DNA of 64,000 nucleotides. Origin: Ardenticatenaceae bacterium (lineage in GTDB: Bacteria; Chloroflexota; Anaerolineae; Promineifilales; Promineifilaceae). Each line of letters opens with the position of its first letter. Position 1 is the first letter of the stretch. The notes beneath the pieces were generated by a model. That model did no database searches. It was given only the letters and a program-made list of their open reading frames with translations, and was not told the origin of the DNA. This document shows positions 34,161 to 42,434 of this stretch, one piece after another. The stretch spans positions 73,035 to 137,034 of the forward strand of contig JACKCD010000007.1 in NCBI GenBank assembly GCA_020634215.1. Direction: 5' to 3'. Both the position numbers and the translations under genes were made by a program.

Positions 34161-36985
34161 TATGGCCTAACTAGAACTCTACTTTCTCACGCCCTGTATT
34201 GGAACGCAACGGGCAGCTTCAGGAACCGACACCTGCAAAGCCGTTGCCCTTCTGGCCTATCTCGTCCTCACCGGCCAGCCCCACACCCGCGAAGCCCTGC
34301 CGCCCTCCTCAATTAGAATACGACGACAGTCACGCCAAAGCCGCCCTCCGCCGCACCCTCTCCACCCTCAAAGCAGCATCGGCGATGCCCCTCCTCATCA
34401 GCCGCGACCAAATCAGCCTCCTCCACCGATCAAATCTGGTGCGACGTACCCAATTCCAACAAACTGCTCACCCCTGCTCCCTGCTCCCCTGCCCCCTGCT
34501 TCTCGCTAACTCGAAATCTGGCCGTTTCCTCACCACAACGACTTCACTGGCTTCCCTGCGCGCGATAGCCCTTCGACGACTGGCAGCGGCAGCAGGCCGA
34601 ACATTGGCAGCGCGAACTCAGCCGCGCCCTGGAACAGCTTTGTCCACCACTACAGGCAGCGGCAGCACATGACCGCGCCCTCAACCACGCCCACCGCTGG
34701 CTCACCGACCCCCTGCACGAAGCCGTTTCACCACCAGCGTTGATGCAGCTCTTTACGCCCAGAATGGACAGCGCACCGCCGCCCTCAACCAATACCGCCA
34801 CTGCCTCCACATCCTCGAAACCGAACTCGGCGTAGCCCCCCTACCCGAAACCACCGCCCTCTACCACGCCATCCAGGAAAACCAGCTCACCCCACCCGCC
34901 ACGCCCCACTCCCTGCTGGAACAGCAACCACACCCCACTTCCGCCGCCCCGCAACGTCCCCACTCCCTCATCGGCCGCACCACCGCCTGGGAGACAGCCC
35001 AAACGGCCGTTTCCCACGCCCAAACCCACCTCCACACCCTCGCCATCATCGGCGAGGCCGGCATCGGCAAAACCTGGCTGGCCGAAGCCGTGTTAACCCA
35101 GGCCGAAGCCAACGGCATCATCACCCTCCACAGCCGCTGCTACCCCAGCGAAAGCAGCCTTGCCTACACCCCTCTCGTCGCCACCCTCCGCGCCATCCAG
35201 CAGCACCCCACTCTAATTCAGCGTCTCAATCAAGTCTCGTCCAATTGCCTACACGAAACCTCCCGCCTCCTTCCCGACCTCACTACTCCCCACGCCCCAC
35301 TCCCTACCCCCCACACCCCCCTCACCTCCCCCGCCGCCCAAACCCGCTTCTTCGAGGGCATCACCCAACTGCTGCAAACCACCCTCGCCGGAACCATTTG
35401 GCTGCTCGATGACCTCCACTGGGCCGACAGCGCCACGCTCGACCTGCTGGCCTATTTGCGCCACCACGCCACCACCACCCCTTTGCTGCTGCTGCTAACG
35501 TGGCGTAACGAGGAAACGGCCGTTTCCCCCCACCTCCACCAGATCATGACCGAAGCCGAACGCAGCCAAACCGGGCAGCGACTCACGCTCGGCCGCTGGA
35601 GCCAGCAGGACGTGACGGCCTTTGTCCAAAGCAACGCCCCCAACCTGGCGGGAACGGTTGACCACCGCCTCTTTGCCGAAAGCGAAGGTCTCCCCTTTTT
35701 CGCCGCCGCCTATCTCGACGCGCTGGCGCAGCAGCAGGATTGGACCATCCCCCCCACCGCCCGCGATTTGCTGCTGTCGCGGCTGGAAGCCATGCCCCCC
35801 ATGCCGCAGCAGCTTTTGCAAACCGCCGCCGCCATCGGCCGCTCCTTCCCCTTCGATACCCTGCAACAGGCCAGCGGGCGCAGCGAGGAGGAAACGATCA
35901 CTGGGCTAGAGCGGCTTTTGGCGGCAGATTTGGTGCGAGAAACGGCCGTTTCTCCCCCCCAATTTGACTTCACCCACGACAAGCTCCGCACCCTCGTCTA
36001 CGATGAAACCAGCTTCATGCGCCGCCGCCTGCTCCACAGCCGCATCGCCCACACCATCTACAGCCAGCAGCGCACCCCCGCTGCCCTGGCCGCCGCCGCC
36101 AGCCAGCTTGCCCACCATCACCAACTGGCGGGCAACGAAACCGAAGCGGCCAACCAGTTTAAGCTGGCGGGCGACCATGCTCGGTCACTGTTTGCCAACC
36201 GCGAAGCTCTCACCTATTACGAAACAGCGTTGGCGTTGGGGTACGGGGAAACGGCCGTTCTCCACGAAGCCCTAGGCGATCTCCACACCCTGCTAGGGCG
36301 GTACGAGGCGGCGATTGGGGCGTATGAAACGGCCGTTAGCCACCTTACCCCCAACGAAAACCTTGCTATTGCCCAGCTTGAACACAAGCTAGGGCTAGTC
36401 CACCAGCGGCGCGGCAGTTGGGAAACGGCCGAAAGCCACTTTCTGGCGGCGCAAACCATCGCCAGCACCCCCCGCCTGCTGGCCGACCGCAGCCGCAACG
36501 CCCACCACCGCCACCAGCCCGATGAAGCACTGGCTTTGGCGCAGCAGGCACTCACCCTGGCGCAGCAGACCAACGACAGCCCAACGCTGGCGCAAGTCCA
36601 CAACCTGCTGGGCACGCTGGCTCGCCAGCAAAATGATTTTGCCGCAGCGGAGGCGCAGTTTACCCACAGCCTGGCCCTGGCGGAAACGCTCGACGACCCA
36701 ACGGCACGGATTGCAGCACTGAATAATTTGGGGTTGGTGTATGGGGAAAACGGCCGTTTTGCGGCCGGCATCACCGCCCTCCAAACCGCCCTCGCCCTCT
36801 GCCAAACCCAGGGCGACCGCCACCGTCAGGCCGCCCTGCACAACAACCTCGCCGACCTCCACCACGCCGCCGGGCAGCACGAAACCGCTATGCACCACCT
36901 CAAACAAGCCGCCACCCTCTACGCCGACATCAGCAAACTCGGCACCGACTGGCAGCCGGAAATTTGGAAGCTGACGGAATGGTAA
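34161..36985 (+). pseudogene. SARP/BTAD activator with AAA and TPR domains, N-terminal part frameshifted
   Basis: A second BTAD-AAA-TPR regulator. ATG at 34161 reads M-A-stop-L-E-L-Y-F-L, an in-frame stop at codon 3 inside an otherwise typical N terminus. The DNA-binding part then jumps frames: A-V-A-L-L-A-Y-L-V-L, then Y-D-D-S-H-A-K-A-A-L-R-R-T-L-S, then F-D-D-W-Q-R-Q-Q. From about 34754 one frame is open: L-Y-A-Q-N-G-Q-R...E-L-G-V-A-P-L-P-E-T (end of BTAD), Walker A GEAGIGKT (about 35051-35074), Walker B W-L-L-D-D-L-H-W-A-D, then TPRs to the stop. The AAA-TPR half could still be translated from an internal GTG. Real decay or sequence errors. Confidence 0.8.
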
Positions 36986-37075
36986 AAATGGCAGGGGGTG
37001 TTCTGTTGTGGGGTTTGGGATAGGGGGAATAGGGGAGAGGAAACGGCCGTTTCTGTTGAAACGACCATCCTCAGA

Positions 37076-40000
37076 TCAAGATTTCTCCAACTTGCTACCA
37101 ATAACTTGAAAAGGAAGCTGATATGTCACCATCAAATGGTTCTCAGTCACACTAAGAAGTTCAAGCTGATTTGGTGAAGGGTTTGAGACTAACCCTGGTT
37201 GTACTATATGGATCTTAAATTCCACTGGATACTGGCGACTTTTATTTCTTAGAGAGAGCAAAACAGTTTCGTCACCTCTCTGAAAACGACTATATTCTAT
37301 GCCGCCCCGAATGCGAGGGCTTCTACGGAGCAAATGATCAAACAATGCTGAAGATTTAGTTTTCCAACGAATACTTTTTTGTGCTTGTCCACACACCTCG
37401 TATAAATCACCAACTCTTTGACCAGCAAACGGTTCCGATGAATATTTACAATGAAATAAATTAACCTCAATATGCGTTTCACGATCTCGCACTGCAACTA
37501 TATCGGCTGCTTCACCTGGATCATCATCATCGAAGATGACCTCATAATCTTCTTTAAGCAATTCTTGAATAACCCTGTATTGAATGGAGTTTGTTCGCTT
37601 TTTTACGCCTTGAGACTCAACAGTAATGTCAGTTCCACTCCAATCCCAGCCTATAATCTTCCTTGCATCATATGGTTGAACATCATAACTCAGATCAATA
37701 AATTCATTTCCCGACAATGATGAACCATCGGCAAAGAATATTTTCGGTGGGAATTCCTCAAAAAATGCTTTCCCTGTTATTGAAGCACCACCCTGAATAC
37801 TGAAACGAACATCACTCCCTTCGATGATCTCAACATAATAGCCTCTAGTGCTCGCATCATTAACAATTAAATGATACTTCACCTCGGTCTCATCATAAAT
37901 TAGTGAAAACGCCAAATCTTTCTCCAATTTGAGGATATCAAATAATCTTAATTCAACATGTTGCAAAGAAGTGTTAAAGGTGCCATATGAGACTTGATAT
38001 GAATTTTCGCTTTTTCCGTACAGACTTTCATTCCAATCGATTGCAATAGGAATTAACGGCGGTCTTGAAGTAACATATTGTGGAACAATCGCTCCCTCTA
38101 GAATTTTTGTAGGATCTATCGTTTCGTTAATAACTTTAGTTCCGATTCGCTGGCACCATTGCACAAACTCATTGAGATTACAATCGCGCATTGACCATAT
38201 GCGTCCTTTTACTGAACATCCTACAGTTACTTCTTCTCCATTTTCGTAACCAGCCCCGAATATATTACTTCGAGAGATACTTTGTCTTTGAGTCGATGTA
38301 ATTGCAGGTTCAACATCTGGCCCGGCACGCATAACATAGCGAATCAACCGACCACGTTCTTCACGAGTTCCAACATTTCTTAGTCTTAATCGATTCACAT
38401 CTGCTAGACTTCTAAAAACTGGAAGGCCCTTTATAAGCGTAGCACCCCCGGTAACAGCGCTCGCTAATTTTTCTGCGTATCCTTTTGCAGTCTGATTAAT
38501 AAACAATAGTTTCTGAGTACTATCCCAAAAAACCACATACAGATCCATTTCCAAAGATTGGAACTCTTCTCCTTTTAGCCAAATGATTGGTACTTTCCTG
38601 ACTGTAAGTATGACCAAAGTGTTTTGAGCACTATTTACATCATGTTTAATCCAATCATATGAATCCTTATTAGTGATCCCTGCTTCAAAATTCTCTGGTT
38701 GCCAGTTCTCACAATCTGTTCTATAGACAGCAGTACTCATTTTGATGCGGACATTCTGTAACGGGATATCGTCGGTGATTTCCGTAAACCCATCAATAAA
38801 TTCACGCAGGTCTATTTGGCTTTGGACCATCTTTTCACTTTTCACTCGTAAGAGATGATTCCAATTAGGGTTTTGGTCATATAGTTCTTGTAATTCGCGT
38901 TCGGTTGGGGGGTCAGCAACATTAGCAAAAATTGTTGCCTCACCTAAATCACTTCTGGCTCTAGTAAAACGCCCCGCTAGTTGTAACGTGACGGGCAAAC
39001 TTTGACGAATATCGTGAAAAGCTGCTATTTTCAGTTCAGGAAGGTCAAAGCCTTCTCCCAACATATCTACACAAACGACAATTTTAGCCTCTTTATCTAT
39101 TATCTGCTGCCGAATCGATCTTCGTTCTAGTGCCGATAGCTTAGTGTGAATTCGGACAGGTTTCAGATCTGAATACTCAGAATATATTTTGAATACCTGC
39201 TCGGCACGGGAAATAGTATTTACTCGCGCCATGAGCATATGGTCAAATCCATTCGCTAGGTCTTCTCGTAATTTTGCGACTGCCTTTGATGCAATCTCAT
39301 TATCAACGACCTCTTTACTTGGATGAAATTCTTGTATAGGAACAAAGTTGATGTATGTAAAATATCCATCTCGTTGAGCTTGACGAAGAGAGTAATTGAA
39401 AATAATTTTACCCGTTACTGGCTTACCATCATTCCTATATGGAGTTGCTGTGAATTGAAAAACACGGCTATTTTGAAAAAAGTTTATGAGGTGAGTCCAA
39501 GATTTTGCTTCTCTATGATGCGCTTCATCTACAAAGAGATATGGACAGTATGCAGCAATAGCCCTTTTGACTTCATCGGTACATTGAGAAAGCAGTTGTA
39601 CTGTTGTCACTATAACTTGAGAGGGAGTAAAAAGGGCATCAACAATATCAGTAGATTGGGGGATGTGTTTCAACGTGCAAACAATAGGAAACAGTGCTTC
39701 AGGCGATACAACACCAATCTCCTTCAATATACCCATCGTAAGGAACTTGCCAGAAATTTGTGTCCTAAGTGGTTCACTCGGAACGATAACCAATATTCGT
39801 GGACAACGCCGTGCCACCATTACAGACAACATTGTTTCTGTCTTACCCGTCCCAGTAGGCAAAACAATAGTTGCAGGCTCCCTAGATGTGATGCAATGAG
39901 CTTGAATTGCATGTATTGCACCTATTTGCGGAGGTCTCAATCCATTAATCCGATACTCAGGTCTTCCATCTTTAAATTGAAAAGCATTATGCCATGATGA

Positions 40001-40153
40001 CGTTATAGTTGCATGCAGTTTAGAAAAATCAACATTACTATTTTCGTTGGCTTTCTGAGAAGAATGCCGTATCTGCTGTATTGTGTTTCCTTTGATCTCT
40101 ATATCAAGGCTCAGCAAATTCTGCAACGCATTTCTCAAATCATTTTCTAGCAT
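37076..40153 (-). CDS. Large SF2 helicase with possible C-terminal nuclease domain
   Basis: 1025 residues from the ATG with GGGAGGTT about 8 nt upstream. Helicase motifs: PTGTGKT (99-105), DEAHH (209-213), T-A-T-P-Y-R (235-240), and motif VI Q-L-A-G-R-F-T-R-A-R, as in type III restriction/Hachiman-like SF2 proteins. A long middle region has no recognised motif. Near the C terminus D884, E896 and K903 (G-E-A-A-D-I-V...H-I-E-V-N-L-F-H-C-K) resemble a PD-(D/E)XK nuclease core, though E-V-N replaces the usual E-x-K. The gene is visibly A+T-richer than its neighbours and has no AACGGCCGTT, indicating recent transfer. Phage defence is likely but unproven; there is no methylase or partner gene beside it. 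Confidence 0.85.
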   Translation of the reverse strand: MLENDLRNALQNLLSLDIEIKGNTIQQIRHSSQKANENSNVDFSKLHATITSSWHNAFQFKDGRPEYRINGLRPPQIGAIHAIQAHCITSREPATIVLPTGTGKTETMLSVMVARRCPRILVIVPSEPLRTQISGKFLTMGILKEIGVVSPEALFPIVCTLKHIPQSTDIVDALFTPSQVIVTTVQLLSQCTDEVKRAIAAYCPYLFVDEAHHREAKSWTHLINFFQNSRVFQFTATPYRNDGKPVTGKIIFNYSLRQAQRDGYFTYINFVPIQEFHPSKEVVDNEIASKAVAKLREDLANGFDHMLMARVNTISRAEQVFKIYSEYSDLKPVRIHTKLSALERRSIRQQIIDKEAKIVVCVDMLGEGFDLPELKIAAFHDIRQSLPVTLQLAGRFTRARSDLGEATIFANVADPPTERELQELYDQNPNWNHLLRVKSEKMVQSQIDLREFIDGFTEITDDIPLQNVRIKMSTAVYRTDCENWQPENFEAGITNKDSYDWIKHDVNSAQNTLVILTVRKVPIIWLKGEEFQSLEMDLYVVFWDSTQKLLFINQTAKGYAEKLASAVTGGATLIKGLPVFRSLADVNRLRLRNVGTREERGRLIRYVMRAGPDVEPAITSTQRQSISRSNIFGAGYENGEEVTVGCSVKGRIWSMRDCNLNEFVQWCQRIGTKVINETIDPTKILEGAIVPQYVTSRPPLIPIAIDWNESLYGKSENSYQVSYGTFNTSLQHVELRLFDILKLEKDLAFSLIYDETEVKYHLIVNDASTRGYYVEIIEGSDVRFSIQGGASITGKAFFEEFPPKIFFADGSSLSGNEFIDLSYDVQPYDARKIIGWDWSGTDITVESQGVKKRTNSIQYRVIQELLKEDYEVIFDDDDPGEAADIVAVRDRETHIEVNLFHCKYSSEPFAGQRVGDLYEVCGQAQKSIRWKTKSSALFDHLLRRSPRIRGGIEYSRFQRGDETVLLSLRNKSRQYPVEFKIHIVQPGLVSNPSPNQLELLSVTENHLMVTYQLPFQVIGSKLEKS

Positions 40154-40493
40154 TTTAGAACCTCCCACTTTCTGGACTATATAAACCTATTATAACGATT
40201 GAATGCTAGAAAGTCTTCCATTTATAATTGGCAGCAGTCTGCCAGTACCCCGACAACAAATCTCCACCCATCTACATCGCCAGAGCATTCGGCATGTGGC
40301 ACTTGCTCTGACTGGTTCAGTGAACAAGAAATTTAGCCGTTAACCCCCTCCTTCAACCACAACAAATCCCATTCATCCATCTACACCGACATAGATACCA
40401 ACTGATAGCCAAAAATTTGCAAGCAAACTGAATTAGCCATTTGTCACCGTGATTCCATGACAAACATCATCATGGGGCACAAGACGCACCTTT

Positions 40494-40499
40494 TATAAT
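40494..40499 (+). promoter_or_regulatory. -10 box TATAAT of the ArsR gene
   Basis: Consensus TATAAT just before the operator palindrome; no good -35 was seen. The gap 40154-40526 before it has no gene and no other structure I could find. Confidence 0.6.
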
Positions 40500-40500
40500 T

Positions 40501-40532
40501 CTCCATGTATTCGTGTACGCGAATACATGGAG
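40501..40532. promoter_or_regulatory. ArsR/SmtB-type operator palindrome
   Basis: The 13-bp arms CTCCATGTATTCG (40501-40513) and CGAATACATGGAG (40520-40532) are perfect, separated by 6 nt. The right arm overlaps the first possible start codon of the ArsR gene, and the -10 box lies immediately upstream. Bound repressor would cover the transcription start. This is a typical autorepression site. Confidence 0.85.
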
Positions 40533-40862
40533 AGCGATATGGAAAGTCCGACCCTTGATGAATTAACCTTGCTGCACGCTAACGTCTGTCAGGCTCTTGG
40601 CGACCCCAAACGCATCCTTATTCTATATGCTCTGCATGAACAGCCGCGTCACGTTTCGCTTCTGGCCGATGATTTAGACATGCCCCAGCCCACCGTGTCC
40701 CGCCATCTTGCCATTTTGCGGCAGCGGGCCTTGGTGACCACGCAGCGGGAAGGAACGGCCGTTATCTACCACCTCGCCGATTCCCGAATCATCAACATCC
40801 TCAACAACATGCGTCAGGTCTTGCGCGACGCCATCGCGCACCAGACCACCTTGTTAAGCTAA
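40527..40862 (+). CDS. ArsR-family transcriptional repressor
   Basis: 111 residues; a start four codons later (40539) has a GGAGAG just upstream and keeps the operator outside the coding region. The winged helix spans about 15-95: A-L-G-D-P-K-R-I-L-I-L-Y-A-L near the start, recognition helix M-P-Q-P-T-V-S-R-H-L-A-I-L, wing T-T-Q-R-E-G-T-A-V-I-Y-H-L. No metal-binding Cys pair is present (no E-L-C-V-C motif), so it may respond to redox, sulfur species or be controlled otherwise, as for BigR/SqrR-like members; those use two Cys, which are also lacking here. It heads the sulfur/cytochrome genes and probably represses them. Confidence 0.9.
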   Translation: MESDMESPTLDELTLLHANVCQALGDPKRILILYALHEQPRHVSLLADDLDMPQPTVSRHLAILRQRALVTTQREGTAVIYHLADSRIINILNNMRQVLRDAIAHQTTLLS

Positions 40863-40907
40863 CCCGCTGGTTTTTGCCAAACCAAAAGCCACCCGATTAA
40901 ACAAACC

Positions 40908-42371
40908 ATGAACGACTATAAATATATCTGGTTTTTTGGGCTGATTAGCACGGCGCTCATCATCTTCCTGCCCATCGCCCTGCTTGTCACGGGCGAAGAA
41001 CTCCCCAGCACCAACCCCTGGGACAACGTCGCTCCCACCCCCGTCCACACCAACCACAGTGCCCTTATCGAAGGGGAATTTACCACTGGCTCCGAAGTCA
41101 CCACCGCCTGCCTGGAGTGCCACGAAACGGCCGCGCAGCAAGTGATGGACACCGTCCACTTCACCTGGGAAAGCGAGCCGATCCAGCTACCAGGGCGGGA
41201 AGAATTAGTCACCGTTGGTAAAAAGAACCAAATCAACAACTTCTGCATTGGCATCCAGGGAAACTGGCCGAGCTGCACCCGCTGCCATGCCGGTTACGGC
41301 TGGGAAGATGCCAACTACGACTTTAACCAGGAAGCCAATGTAGACTGCTTGGTTTGCCATGCCGATGCCAATATTTATGCCAAAGGGTTGGCCGGGGAGC
41401 CAGCCGAAGGGGTAGATTTGCTGGCGGCGGCGCAAAGTGTGGGCAGCCCCACCCGGCAAAATTGCGGTAGCTGCCACTTCAACGGTGGCGGCGGCAACGC
41501 CGTCAAACATGGCGACCTCGATGAAAGTCTTTACTTCCCCGATGAAGCGGTAGATGTTCACATGGGGCGGTATGATTTTGAGTGCGTGGATTGCCACCAA
41601 ACCACCGACCACCAAATTTCCGGCCACATGATCTCCGTCAGCCCGCTGGACAACGACACCCTGGCCTGCACCAACTGCCACAGCACCGACCTCCACGCCG
41701 ATGAACGGATCACGTCACATGTAGAAACGGTGGCCTGCCAAACGTGCCATATCCCCGAAGGGGCCACCCGCAACGCCACCAAAACCCAGTGGGATTGGTC
41801 AACGGCCGGGCAAGACCTGCCCGAAGACCCGCACGTTTATCTCAAAATCAAAGGCTCCTTTGTCTACGAAGACAACATTTTGCCGACCTATGCCTGGTTT
41901 AACGGCAACGCCGACCGCTACATCGTGGGCGACATCATTGACCCCACCCAGCCCACTGAGCTAACGCAGCCGCTGGGCGACATCACCGACCCCACGGCGC
42001 AAATCTGGCCGTTTAAGGTACACGAAACGCTGCAGCCTTATGATGCCGTCTACAACTACCTGCTGATACCGCGCACAGCGGGCGAAGGCGGCTTCTGGAC
42101 TGAATTTGACTGGGATCAAGCATTCCGTCTGGCGGAGGAAGACACCGGGTTAGCCTACAGTGGTAAATACGATTTTGCCCCCACGACGATGCACTGGACG
42201 CTGACGCACCTGGTACAGCCCAAAGAAAACGCCTTGCAATGTAATGATTGTCACGGTGAAAATGGCCGCATGGACTGGGAAGCCCTAGGCTATTACGGCG
42301 ACCCCCTCTATTGGGGTGGCCGTGAGCAGCAGTTGGGTTTGACCACAGAAACGGCCGTTGACAATCAATAA
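40908..42371 (+). CDS. Octaheme c-type cytochrome, tetrathionate reductase family (OTR-like)
   Basis: 487 residues. An N-terminal uncleaved or signal helix (about 7-28) leads to an extracytoplasmic domain with eight C-x-x-C-H haem motifs: ACLECH (68-72), CTRCH, CLVCH, CGSCH, CVDCH, CTNCH, CQTCH and CNDCH. The segment G-K-K-N-Q-I-N-N-F-C-I between the first two haems is typical of the OTR family. OTR reduces tetrathionate, nitrite and hydroxylamine in vitro. Here it is followed by a heptaheme-cytochrome b protein that could feed it quinol electrons, and by thiosulfate-type transporters, so a sulfur-oxyanion substrate is favoured. ArsR lies 45 nt upstream. Confidence 0.93.
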   Translation: MNDYKYIWFFGLISTALIIFLPIALLVTGEELPSTNPWDNVAPTPVHTNHSALIEGEFTTGSEVTTACLECHETAAQQVMDTVHFTWESEPIQLPGREELVTVGKKNQINNFCIGIQGNWPSCTRCHAGYGWEDANYDFNQEANVDCLVCHADANIYAKGLAGEPAEGVDLLAAAQSVGSPTRQNCGSCHFNGGGGNAVKHGDLDESLYFPDEAVDVHMGRYDFECVDCHQTTDHQISGHMISVSPLDNDTLACTNCHSTDLHADERITSHVETVACQTCHIPEGATRNATKTQWDWSTAGQDLPEDPHVYLKIKGSFVYEDNILPTYAWFNGNADRYIVGDIIDPTQPTELTQPLGDITDPTAQIWPFKVHETLQPYDAVYNYLLIPRTAGEGGFWTEFDWDQAFRLAEEDTGLAYSGKYDFAPTTMHWTLTHLVQPKENALQCNDCHGENGRMDWEALGYYGDPLYWGGREQQLGLTTETAVDNQ

Positions 42372-42374
42372 ACG

Positions 42375-42434
42375 ACGTGGTGCGTGGTGCGTCAGATTTT
42401 GCCTGCAACGCACCACGCACCACGCACCACAACC
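42375..42434. repeat. Inverted repeat, family D (copy 1)
   Basis: CGTGGTGCGTGGTGCGT and its complement face each other; it fills the gap between the two cytochrome genes and ends at the start codon of the second. Confidence 0.9.

Noticed and set aside
34199..34672. Separate 157-residue plus-strand gene
   Set aside because: It is one frame of the broken BTAD domain; only short parts make sense in this frame.
37076..40153. Complete type III restriction system
   Set aside because: No Mod-type methylase gene is adjacent, and the helicase C terminus does not show a clear Res nuclease motif.
40908..42371. Nitrite reductase NrfA
   Set aside because: Eight C-x-x-C-H motifs and no C-x-x-C-K haem site; the inter-haem segment matches the OTR family instead.
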